This document shows, piece after piece, positions 39,021-50,243 of a stretch of 64,000 nucleotides of DNA. The first letter of the stretch is position 1; each line of letters opens with the position of its first letter. This stretch comes from Dipetalonema caudispina (taxonomy: Eukaryota > Nematoda > Chromadorea > Rhabditida > Onchocercidae), in contig JABVXV010000125.1 in the NCBI GenBank assembly GCA_013365325.1, positions 1-64,000 on the forward strand, written 5' to 3'. The notes beneath the pieces are model-generated. The model made no database searches, was not told where the DNA came from, and saw nothing but the letters and a program-made list of their open reading frames with translations. The position numbers and the translations under genes were made by a program.

Positions 39021-42000
39021 ATGTACGGTTCATCACCAGGACATACTGAAGATGTCTTAATATCAGCGGACGGTCTTACTTCAATGGTTTGAATTTTGTT
39101 CCACTTTAGAAATTCATTGTTACATTTTTTGAAGTCAACAAAATTTCAAACTTCACGAAGATTTCATAGTAAATTGTTTAAATTTATTAATCGTATAGTT
39201 TAGATTAGAACATCGTTACATCGTTTTTTTATTTATTTGATAATGGATCATTCAAAAGATATTAAAAGGAAAGGATTTAAATTTCATTCATTGTCGTTTT
39301 TCCAGAATAACGAAGCTCGTATTCCGGAAGGTGGATTTGCATTATTGTCAACAACATCACAGAATGCGGCGCTTGCACATTTCATTACAGCACTTACATT
39401 CGATCCATACCAGGAACTTCTTTGGACCGGAAATAATATGGTGATTTGCTTTAGATAATGAGATTTATTCATGGAATAAGTATTTCCATTAATTCATTGT
39501 GGAAAGGAAAAAATACAAAGATTCGCAAAATGGTTTTGGGAGAAGTTTTCAAATAGGTTTAAATTTATCCTATTACCATCCTCAAGTATTTTCAATATTA
39601 TTGTCTTGTTGCTACCCTGACAATAACTATCCTACCAGAATTGTGAAGTAACTGCTGAGGCCCAACATCCTTGTCATGTTTTTTGTTTAACGTCTTTAAA
39701 ATTTAGAACTGGTTCATTTTACGTAATTAAAGGGTAGTGTTGGGATAGAGAAATAATTCTAACTTTCATTCGTACTCATGGCCTTTGTGAAAGCAAAATA
39801 TTATTTTTTATTTACCCTCAACTTTATACTTTTGATTTCCGGAAGAAATATTGAACCTTAGATCCATCCATAAATAAAGAGCTGATCAAAATGTTACTTA
39901 CCTAAGTACATTCAAGATCTGGTTCATCCAAAACAAAATTTGTAGTAGATAAATTTTTGCATTTTCTAGTATTTAAACAGTTCTATAATTTCCAGGGACG
40001 TGTGGTGTCGTTTTATGGTGCACAGCTTGACAAATACACAGCATTTTTATCAGCACCTAATTCAAACATTCGCGCTTTGCTTGCCTCAGAAACTGTTATT
40101 TTCTCACTAACATCCAAGCGTTTAAAAGCTAATCGCCGACAAGGCATTTCGTTATTTACACATACGTAAGCTTCTAAATATTCGGATATTCCTTGTTCAC
40201 GGAAATTAATTAATGATATTTGTAAGACCATTGTATGTGCAGCTGATTTATGCTATGCGTAGTTTTCTTGAAGTTAGCCATCAACTTCAGCTGGTAATCT
40301 ACTTTAGTAGAAATAATGCAGGAATAGAAATATAAATTAATTGTGGCGCTTAGGCATTAAGCACGGATTTATAGCATTATTTCCAGATCCGATCATATGA
40401 CTGATCTTACCTGCATGCATCGACTTTCGGATGTACCGCATAAATTACTGCTAGGAGGAAATCAGCAGCAAATCATACAGTTTGATGTGGAAACACAAAA
40501 AGAAATACGAATTGTCTGATTTTTTTTAAAACTTTCAACATTAAATTTTATTATGAATGTGAATTTGACTAAATTGTCTGGTCGCCAGAAACTTGACCAG
40601 TAAAATATAGATATTTTCTAAAAGACTTGGCAGGAACGTTATTTTCAGGTTTCTGTTAAACAGAAAAATTGCTTGGCTTTGCGGTCAAATCAGAAATTTT
40701 TATTCAGTTCTGATTCGGAGGGAAACGTGAGTCTCAGTTGACAGTTATTTAACTTTGTTTTTGGATTTCCCCTTTGTTTTCCAATGAGGAAGAAGCATTA
40801 CAAATATTTTCTGTTCAATATTTTTTTAGGTAACTCTCCGTCACCTTACAACAGTGGATGCAATCCATGCCTTGCAAGCTCATCAAGGATCAGTAGCTGA
40901 TTTTGATGTTTGCGGCAATAAACTTATCACATGCGGTTACTCTCCAAGGTTTATGGTTCATTTAAACTGATCGAATTAGAATGACTTTATTCTCAGCAAT
41001 TCATGTTATTAAGACCACACTTCCAATCAAACTCTTCGAAGTTCACCGATTGGTGCAGAAATATGAATGACATAGTGATTTAATAGCCATTTCAAACTCT
41101 TCGGCTTATTTGCATTATTGTCAAGTGCGATGTTTTTCTTGATTCCATGTTAGTAATAATTGAACTCTTAAACATTACAGATTGGGTAAAATGGCAGGCG
41201 ATCGATTCATAATGATTTATGATCTAAGAACACTGCGCAGTTTGCCTCCGGTACCTTTGCCAATGGCACCGTCATATTGCAGATTTCTACCATCTTATTC
41301 GGATGGTCGGATTATGGTTTGCTCCCAGGGATGCTTTTATATATTTTTAAATTGAAGTTTTAATTACAACGAATATTACTGAGGTGCAAGTACTTTTTGC
41401 AGCTAATTTTTTGCCAACAGCACTATAAAATTATTGCATAAAAATTAACGTTGGAGCGGTTATATCCTTTTTTTTTTAGAGTGGTGAATTGATCATCATG
41501 GATTTGAATGAACAATCTAGTCAGATGCCTATTCAATTGGATACAAATGGCTTTGCGATTACATCTCTCGATGTATCCACTTCGAAGCAATGCATTTCTT
41601 TTGGTGACCAAACGGGTAGATCGGATTTTTAACAATTTTGTGAACGTCTAATAAAACGTCTTTATGAAAGTTCATTTACGAACCTTTCACGTAAGAGACA
41701 GGTTACTCTTAACAAAGAAATGGAAAGAGAAAGTCCAAGTAAGTCAAGTAAGAGGATAACAGTATTTCTGCTTTCTATAATTTGACTCTACATATAGACT
41801 TTCAGGTTTGATACACCTCTTTTCGGATCGAATGGAACCGATTTTTAATGAAAATTCGTGGGGCACAGATTTTCCAGATCCAGTAAGTGGAATAATATGT
41901 TTTCTGTAAAAATTCTTTCCTAATTACATTTCTAGGAGTCATCGACATTCTAGGCAGCAGATGAGTAGTGTTCCTTAGAATGGTGGTGATATCTTTCTTG

Positions 42001-45000
42001 TTTGACGTTCAGTTTTATCCTGCGAAGACATTACATGCATGGATAATTCTCGTCCTTGAGATTTCATTGTGAAAATCCGTTTTCAGATTGCTTTCCATCC
42101 CCCTGTGAACATTGACGATCCCGAGCCATCATATGGAGTGTTTCCTCTTCCGTTTCCGATGGATGATCACTATGCTTCAGATTGGCCTGAACAGTTGTGT
42201 ATTAGACGGTTTAGGTATATTGCCATTTAACTTAACCAAATATTGAGATTTAAGCTTATAACGAATATAAAATTTTCAGGAAATTTACTAAGGAAAAGAA
42301 AATTTCCAAACATAAGAGTTACGTCTAAAAAGGATTTGTTTCATCTTTTTCTGTTTCAGACAACCGGACCCCATACCAGAAAAGGTGATCGACTCAATGC
42401 GCATGGTGCAATTTGTTGGTTATGCTCATAATCCTCGTGCTGGAACACCATTAAGCGGCTTCAACGTTTACCCGTATACAAGTTCTGCTCATGATAAATG
42501 CTTCTCAAATGGTAGTTTCGATTTTATAATATTGCAGTTCTACGGCATATCCAAAGCTTTTTAATAGCATCATCTGCTGCTGTTTTTATTTTGATATCCT
42601 TGAGCGAGCATCCCACTAGTACAGAGCGCTGGTACTTAACTTCTTAGCTTCCAGAGATTAATTTTAATTAGTACTTCCTATATCAGTTTAATTCATTCAA
42701 TGTTAAAGCTTAACGTAATCAACTTCAGATTTTCTTGTAGTAGTCCGGGCATTGCCGTTTAATTATTGAAAAATATTCCGAAGATCTGATAACATCTTTT
42801 TTTCAGTAATGAAAAATGATGAACTATATCACATCCCGAAGTTTTATTTGTGTATCGAAGGAAGGTTAACCTCTAAGGCTGAAGAAATTGATTTTAAGCG
42901 ATATAATCGCACTGAATTCAACGCATTAGAAAACAGTGTCGAAACAAGCCCCGCATGCATGCTTCTGCTTGTAATTCATATTTACTTGTAATTCTTGTAA
43001 TTCACGATTATTTTATAACATTTTGCACTTTTCTGGTCTTAACATATCCTAATTTTCCCAATGCCATATATTAGGAAAGAGTATCTTCCCTGTTTCTATG
43101 GATATGCTGAAAAAATTAAAGTATATATCACTAAACTTCTAAGGCCTAACATAATTTTAAGCTCTTACCAGTCATTGTCAAGAGGAAGTCTATCGTTGAT
43201 CCAGCATTCACCATTTAAAGTTGAATTACAAGTGAAGGACATTAGTAAAAAAAAAAAAGAAAAAAAACACTACTTTTAAGAAAATCCTTTCGTTCTTATT
43301 TCAGGCAATGTATCATCTGATGAACGTAAGAACTGTGTTTCTTTCGCATTTTTGTTACCTTGAAGGCTGCATTTCATGTGAAATGAATCTCCTCTTCCGG
43401 TTACTTACAGACCGACCAGTATCGAGTGTGGTGTCGGTATGTGCTTTTTTCAGTGGTCTGAGTGAGCTTTCAAAAGTTTCTAGATAATGTTCAAACATCA
43501 AGACGTGAACGGGTCACCACATAGTTTGGTAGCTATAAAACGTCAACGATGTAGTAGCCGTAGCGGTCAGGTGCTGTTTAAGTGTGATAGAATGATCCTA
43601 GAACTTGTTAAGAAAAAAACTCTGTGTGCATCATTTGCTTATTAATTGGATGAGGCCAAAGCAATTAGAATCACCAATAGCATGATTAGCTGATTGATAA
43701 ACATTGTGTAGCTGTTGTGTAGCAAATGTTCAAACTTATCGACTTTTGGTACCATCATTAATAAACACATCGTATCGAATAATTAGCAGAGAATTGTTCA
43801 ACATTTCTTATGATACTTACAGGCCAAAAATTTTATGAAAACTTTTCGATCCATCGATGACGGTAAAAAATGGACAGATGCAGTTGCTAATGCAAGTTTG
43901 GCGCAAGCAGTTCACTTATTTATGCAAGCTTTCAGCAAAGTACTGGATAAGGTGTGTGTTATTTGATAATTTGCAAGGTGAAACTGGTTTATATAGACAA
44001 GGATGTGACTTTTGTATTCGTCTGATAATAAGAAAAGCAGTGTTAACGAGTGGTCGTACCGTTACTAGATAAATTTAAAGAGGAATTCTATTATTACATT
44101 CTTAATTGTGTTGTTAGAAGCTATGCTTATTAATAGGAACTTTCTGAAACCACTGCTGGAGTGGCGCTTCGCAAGGAACTAGAGATTTCATTTACTTTGA
44201 ATAATCACTGTATCCGGTGTTCCGAACATTATCAGTCAGCCCTGTCGCAGCTTTATATGTCATTAGCATACCCGACAAGTAAGAATGACATACTTTTGGT
44301 GATTTTGTTACACTCTCTTTTACTGAATTTCTCATTTGTGTTTTCCAAATTCGAGATCCAAAACGATAATTGAATTTCGTCGAAAATAAGTCTTCCAGAT
44401 AATGAAAAAATTGGATTTTGTACACTGCTCGAAAAAACCTTAAACTGTCCCGAACAAAATGAAGCTATTTGCCAAAAATGTGGGAAGTTAGCAAGGTTCG
44501 CATCGGCACGTCGTGTGCGTTTACTTCCGAACATTCTTGCTCTGGATATGACAGCCAGCACAGAAGCGGAACAGGCATTTTGGATTTCTCACATCCAGGT
44601 TCTTGTTTTGAGTTTTAACTATTGTTGAAATAAACCAGGTTTTATTAAATATATAGTGCCGATTTCAGATATTTTGTTGAACTAGTAATTTTAGTTATTT
44701 GTTAAATCAGTTCTTATATACAAGCCATGAAGTATTTACTGGTTATTTCGTACCAGTGTTATTCCAAAATGTGTGAAAAATAATTTTCTGCTGAGAAAAA
44801 TTTGAACTGTATCTGCAATTTCTGGATATTTTTGTTTTATTTTCATTGTTTCAGGCTTTTGAAAGTCGAGCGACCGTGACGTCGAACTCAGGAACAGAGC
44901 AAAAACTAAAACCTTGTAGGTATGGTACTGAATGCAAAAATCCGAATTGTCGGTATCTTCATAACGACGACAGGTTTATTTTAATATAGGACCCAAATGG

Positions 45001-47209
45001 GATTCTTTTTTAAAAGAAAAAAAAAAAAGAATTAAAAACAAGGCGGGACAGGTCTGCTAACTTTTATGAGTGTATTTCTTTTCATCAACGAAGGATATCA
45101 GAGTGGTAGTTATAAAGTATTCGTACTAATTACATATTTCATAAGTTTCTAACAGTGAGCAATTGACATCCAGAAGATGTAAATGAAAGCGCAATCCGAA
45201 GAAGTTTATTTAGGAACTAAAATGTCTATTCTCTGTGTATTCGTATCTTAGAAGTGCTGCATCAGAATCGGACAATCTTTATGAACAGTTTATTTATTTT
45301 TCAAAGCTCATGGATAATCTTAAACTCATTCCAGTAAATCTGAAACAACGGCACCAACGACGGAAGGCACTTTCTCATATCCTGAATGCCATCACTACCT
45401 ACCAAACTCAGTACATATCAAAATAACGGATGGTATTTGCACGGTTTCGGAAGTAACAGCATTTTCGAATCGTTTAAAAAAATTGAATTTCCTTAGTTTT
45501 GATTATCTACAGAAGCTTACCGACAGTTTCATTAATTTTTGTTCATTGGGTTCACAATTTTTCAAATTTAGAATAAAGTGGAAAATAGTACATCCTTCTA
45601 CCTGGCAGCAGCCATATTTATCATCAACCAAAATGAGGAAAAGGAAACTGAAGAGCATTTGGTCACTGCGATCAAATCAAAGCAGGTGAGTAGCAATTCC
45701 TTTTTTAGCTCGCTTTTATCTGTCCTTTTGTGTTAGCTACATGTTTTTACTTTCAAGGATTCGTGTTGGATATTGTTCAACGATTGGTCCGTTACACGAA
45801 TCTCAGAAAATGAAGCATTACATCTACATGCTTGCTGGAAATTACCAGCCGTTCTATACTATGTACAAGATAAAGAAAATGTTGATAAAGAAGGTAATTG
45901 ATTTTATCGAAGCCTTATTTAAACTGTTCAAAAAGAAACGAGCGACTTATACCCATCAGTTTCAGTTGCCAAAGATGAAAATCGCGCTATAATCCCACGG
46001 TCTGTATTTTGGAATGATCTGGATTCAAACAAAATCAAGATACCGGAACGAGGGAGTAAAGTTGCGATCTATGCGAAATATGCAGTCAGCGAGGTACTGT
46101 CCACCAATGGTTCTTAATTTTTAATACAACCTCAAAGTTATTATATCAATAACTTTAGCCCCTGTAATACAACGAACTATAATGACAATACAGCTTAAAA
46201 CTAACATCATGAATTTCATTGTTTTAAATGAGTTCATATCATTATTTGGAGATGTACTGGCTGCATGCTGAATGATTCTGAGTGACAAAGCATGAATTTC
46301 ATTCTTAATTCAAATTTTAGACCGGAGAAAAGTTGGTATCTGAAGTTTCTGCAGTCGACGAAGATGGCAGCTGTTTCATAAACAGTGTTATAAAGGAACC
46401 AGGAGCAAAGAGTGACATGGATAATTCACAGACTTTGAAAAGAGTGTCTTTGAAACTTTTATACTTGGTTCAAGAAAAAATGACAATTATTGGATACAAA
46501 ATTGAGCACCTATTTGAAATGCTAAACATCTACGTAAGTATTTCGCGCTTCTGATTTTTCACAGTATCCAAGATAATATCTTTACAAATAAATCACTTGC
46601 AGCATGATAAAGATATCATGCTTGTGTTAGAAACTTCTTTTTTGATACTATTTACTTCTATTCAATCTCTTTTTTTTAATTAAGTAATATATGGTCTACA
46701 ACTTCACTAAAACTATTCGGCAGTCATGGTGTTCATCATTTGACTCTTGTGTGTAAGTTATACACTTGTTTGTTGTGAGTTTCTTTTATTATAAAGTTAT
46801 AGGTGCCGGAAGAGCAAGTAAAAGACATTGTGTCACTTTATCGTTCACTATTCAAGCGTTCGCTTTCGTTAAATGCCTTAGCACAGCATTTCTTCGGTAG
46901 GCGTTTCGCTTATTTTAATTTTGATCATTTTAAATCAACGTAATTTTTGGAGTCTAGAAAATTTTTTCAAGCGGTGAAAAAATTGGTTTATGTTGTTTGA
47001 TTTTATGATTTCGAGTCAGTATATTAATAAAACAGTACCATCATTGTATGCATATAGGTGAGTCAGTAGAGGAGGAAGAAACCGATTCGATCGATCTTGC
47101 TCGCTTGTCTCTTCGATTACATACAAAATTCAATGAGTTAAAGGAAGCCGATGAGGCAGATATCAATATTACTGCATTAACCCAATCAATAGAGACAAAA
47201 ATTTCTTAA
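39021..47209 (+). CDS. PAN2: PAN2 homologue with degenerate exonuclease domain
   Basis: Homologue of the catalytic subunit of the PAN2-PAN3 poly(A) deadenylase of cytoplasmic mRNA decay. I traced 24 exons from ATG 39021 (MYGSSPGH) to TAA 47209 with every phase compatible, giving 1042 residues. Order: WD40 propeller (PYQELLWTGNNMGRVVSFYG, HKLLLGGNQQQIIQFD, SVADFDVCGNKLITCGYS, GDRFIMIYDLRTLRS, SLDVSTSKQCISFGD); linker (HPPVNIDDPEPSYGVFPLP, DWPEQ); inactive UCH domain (FKRYNRTEFNALEN, CISCEMNLLFRLL, LPNILALDMTAS, CWILFNDWSV, WKLPAVLYYV); exonuclease-like domain (residues about 875 to the end). A CCCH finger lies near residue 720. The exonuclease domain has lost its catalytic residues (see findings). 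AATAAA follows at 47303-47308. Identity is strong; deadenylase activity is doubtful. Confidence 0.93.
44855..44973 (+). other. PAN2 exon 17: CCCH zinc-finger insertion
   Basis: This exon encodes CRYGTECKNPNCRYLH, spacing C-x5-C-x4-C-x3-H, which resembles the poly(A)-binding fingers of ZC3H14/Nab2. It sits in the part of the UCH domain that in human PAN2 (recalled) holds an unrelated linker. The exon joins its neighbours in phase. Confidence 0.8.
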
Positions 47210-48350
47210 ATCTGGTTATTTTCTTTTTACTCCGGTTTTAGACCTACAAAAATTTTGCAGAGTTAAGCATTGAGGCTAGAATTTTTCGCAATTAGAGGCG
47301 AGAATAAAATTTCTGTGTTGTTTTTGTTAAGGCGTTGCGAACCGTATTTCACATTCTAGATATATTTTTTCCCAAGGAAGTTCCAGTTCATTTATTTTTT
47401 GTATCTGTAGTGCTGGTAGGATGATGGCAGAAAAGCGTCATCCAAAAAAAAATTGGATCTGAAAATAGTAAGTGAGGAGAAATCAATTTTTGGAATTTTA
47501 CCTCTGTTCATTATTTAATTCAGTCTTGTATTTGTTCTCCCCTCCCCGAATGTCTTCGTATTTCTCTTGTTGTATACTTTTCATTCCTTCATGTAACGTA
47601 TTTGCAATTTCTCTGAAAGTGCACGTTGTGATTGAAATGTTGTAAAATGAAATACTGTACAATTTGTAGTTTGCTTATCCATTCATTTTTTTCTTTTCAT
47701 TTTTTAAAAAAATATATTCGTATCATGTCTAGTAAAGATGTTTTTCACGGAAAGCTTTTTTTTTTTATCTTATTGAAATGTTATTTGCATCATATTTATT
47801 GTGTCGGTGATGAATTAAAGTATTTAAATGAACATATATGTAAGATTTCAACTGGGCGGAAAGACTCGTATACGCAAGAAAAGAAAAAGGAAAAGAATAA
47901 TCGGTGCTAGCTATTTTTCAATTTCAATAGAAATTGCTTTATTTTTTGAACTTAAAAAGATTGCTTGTTAGTTAGTATACTTTTAGAAGTCACTGTGAAA
48001 AATTTTAAGGAAGTGAAGTCTATATCAGTTTTTGAATGTCAAAAATCACAAATTAGTCTAATGATTGGTGGTCAGAGTTAACGGTTTTTAGTTGTTTATA
48101 GTAGATTCGTTTTAGAAAGGTTAATTGAAGTCTGGTGTTGTAGTGTTCAATACATATCTATGACAACTCTTGTAAGATTTTTTAATGTACCATTTGTATG
48201 ATATTCAGAGTAGTGTGCTTGAGTTTACGTTGGTTTTCGGGAATGGTTACTATTAGGTAGTTTTTACTTTGATTTTCCAACAAATTTACTTTTATTGGAC
48301 AAATAATCCAGTTGAACTGGTAGACATACTTAAATAAATTTCTTTTTTAG
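47210..48350. other. Intergenic region between PAN2 and GTPBP10
   Basis: Holds the PAN2 3' UTR with AATAAA at 47303-47308 and, at its right end, a T-rich acceptor. No other exon recognised. Confidence 0.55.
48349..48350 (+). promoter_or_regulatory. Splice acceptor 12 bases before the GTPBP10 ATG
   Basis: TCTTTTTTAG ends at 48350; the next ATG, at 48363, opens the intronless frame. The position is typical of nematode trans-splicing. Confidence 0.65.
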
Positions 48351-48362
48351 AATTACCGTCCT

Positions 48363-49541
48363 ATGGAATGCACATGGCGATTATTGGTCAACACGATCAA
48401 GCTGCAGCAGAAGTATGTTTCGACAATATCTAGCGAAGGAGTTGTCAACCGTGATCGCTTACGACTTTTCGTACGGGCAGGTAATGGAGGACAAGGATTA
48501 CAGCGGTTTAATGGTACTGGAGGAAGTGGTGGTAACGTGATTATGGTTGGAGATCCAAAGATGACTTTTGAAGCAATGTTGAGGAATGCTAAACATCGTG
48601 TATTGAAAGTACAAGCTCAAAGTGGTATGCATTCATCACATACCTCTCTCATTGGTGTCAATGGAAAGCCAAAAATTCTCAAAGTTCCGGTAGGTGTCGA
48701 TGTAATAAATGCGGAAACTAAATTGTTGATAGCACGTTGTTCACGACCGTTCTTCAATTACATAATAGCACGGGGGGGCCGTGGAGGTTGCGCCGAAAAC
48801 TGCTTTCAGGCAACTACTGGTGAGCGATTTTTAGTTGACCTCCACCTTAAACTTCGTCCAAATATCGGTCTGGTTGGTTTTCCAAATGCAGGAAAATCGA
48901 CAGTTATGAAAGCTTTGGTACCAAAAAAAAGCATCAAAATAGCCAATTATCCGTTTACAACAGTGAAACCTCAGATTGGTTACATTAGTGATTTTGGATC
49001 GGAGTCAAAATCCGTTGATGATGATGATGATTCATTCAGTTTATCAATTGCCGATTTGCCGGGATTGATAGAGGGAGCGGCACTGAATCGTGGGAGAGGT
49101 CGACAATTTTTGAAGCATTTGGAGTTCAGCGATATATTACTGATGGTTGTTGATGTTCTTGGTTTCAAACTTGACTTATCTCCAAACAATCCATACCGTA
49201 ATGCTCTGGAAACTATTGCACTCTTGAATATCGAGTTAGAAAAGTATGATCCAGCTTTGGTGATGAAGCCAACGATCATTACTCTGAACAAAATTGATTT
49301 ACCTAATGGTGAACAGAAGGCCAAGGAATTGGTTTCAATCCTGGAAAAGAAAAATTGGTCAGAAACGCTACCAGAAGAGATGCGACCCACGAGGCCATTA
49401 TCTGTAAAAGCAGTAATACCGATTGCAGCAAAGGATCGCCGTTTGGGCGATTTGAAAAATCAGCTGAAATTTCTCTATGCACGATTGCATCCTCTATCAG
49501 CGCCAGACTTCAGTTCTGCTAAGAAAACTGTACTTGCCTGA
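48363..49541 (+). CDS. GTPBP10: Mitochondrial Obg-family GTPase (GTPBP10/ObgH2 type)
   Basis: Single-exon gene of 392 residues. GTPBP10-type Obg proteins act in the mitochondrion (and nucleolus) as assembly GTPases for the large ribosomal subunit. Order: a short N-terminus with basic and hydroxylated residues that may be a mitochondrial targeting signal; the Obg domain with glycine-rich stretches (RAGNGGQGLQ, GTGGSGGNV, ARGGRGG); then the G domain with G1 GFPNAGKST (about residue 172), the YPFTTVKP switch I segment, G3 DLPGLIEGA (about 230), G4 NKID (about 309) and a SVKAVIPIAA segment around G5. All nucleotide-binding motifs are intact, so it should be active. The segment ETIALLNIELEKYDP favours GTPBP10 over GTPBP5. 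It contains an acidic insert (VDDDDD) before G3. Unlike its neighbours it has no introns. Confidence 0.95.
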   Translation: MECTWRLLVNTIKLQQKYVSTISSEGVVNRDRLRLFVRAGNGGQGLQRFNGTGGSGGNVIMVGDPKMTFEAMLRNAKHRVLKVQAQSGMHSSHTSLIGVNGKPKILKVPVGVDVINAETKLLIARCSRPFFNYIIARGGRGGCAENCFQATTGERFLVDLHLKLRPNIGLVGFPNAGKSTVMKALVPKKSIKIANYPFTTVKPQIGYISDFGSESKSVDDDDDSFSLSIADLPGLIEGAALNRGRGRQFLKHLEFSDILLMVVDVLGFKLDLSPNNPYRNALETIALLNIELEKYDPALVMKPTIITLNKIDLPNGEQKAKELVSILEKKNWSETLPEEMRPTRPLSVKAVIPIAAKDRRLGDLKNQLKFLYARLHPLSAPDFSSAKKTVLA

Positions 49542-49614
49542 TATCATTAATTATTTTGTTTGTTTGTAGCTTCTCCTCAATTTCAGTTTTTCAAAAAATA
49601 ATTGGAAGAGATAG

Positions 49615-49620
49615 AATAAA
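49615..49620 (+). terminator. Polyadenylation signal AATAAA (GTPBP10)
   Basis: AATAAA 74 bases after the stop codon. Confidence 0.55.
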
Positions 49621-50226
49621 ATATGGTGGCGGAGTAAAAATTCGGCGATTGTTGAAATCGAAATTTGGATTTTTTCGTTTTTTTATCATTTCTTTTTTTG
49701 AACCATGTCCATGACTCGTAGATGATGTATGGCTGTGTATTTGATATTGCTATGTCTGAAGTTCCCATTTGCTAATTTAATACGGGTTTTATTGTTCAAA
49801 TATTTTTGAACACTTCATTCTAAATCCAAGAATTGTTTACTGTTATTTATTGCTATTTCTTTTTATTATTCTTTACAAATGCACATACTTAGGTTTATTC
49901 ACGGTATTCGTGTGTTCTTAGTGTTATGAATAATATTTGAAATGATCGAATAATGCAAAATAAATAATGCAAATCGTTATAATGTTGTATCTATAACATG
50001 GATTAAATTCTTTTGATATTTTAATCAAATTTAATTTGCAATCTCAGGATGCGGTTCTTTGCATATTGAAATTTGGTACCACACCTTTTTTTAAGGAATA
50101 TAACATGTTCGTGATAAGTATAGATACCGCAGCAGCAGTGCTATTTTTCACGATTGTCGAACTTTGTTATATATGTTGGCGATACGCGGTGAATTTCTCA
50201 CATGCTACTAAATTTATTTCATGTTG

Positions 50227-50228
50227 CA
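50227..50228 (+). promoter_or_regulatory. Splice acceptor 15 bases before the XPB ATG
   Basis: CATGTTGCAG ends about 15 bases before the ATG at 50244 and decides the start; it is consistent with spliced-leader addition. Confidence 0.6.
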
Positions 50229-50243
50229 GATCTGCATAATAAA

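Larger units (their letters stand above)
49542..50228. other. Intergenic region between GTPBP10 and XPB
   Basis: Contains AATAAA at 49615-49620, 74 bases after the GTPBP10 stop, and the XPB acceptor at its right end; nothing else recognised. Confidence 0.55.

Noticed and set aside
48980..49390. Minus-strand frame of 136 residues within GTPBP10
   Set aside because: Shadow of the strongly conserved GTPase frame on the other strand.
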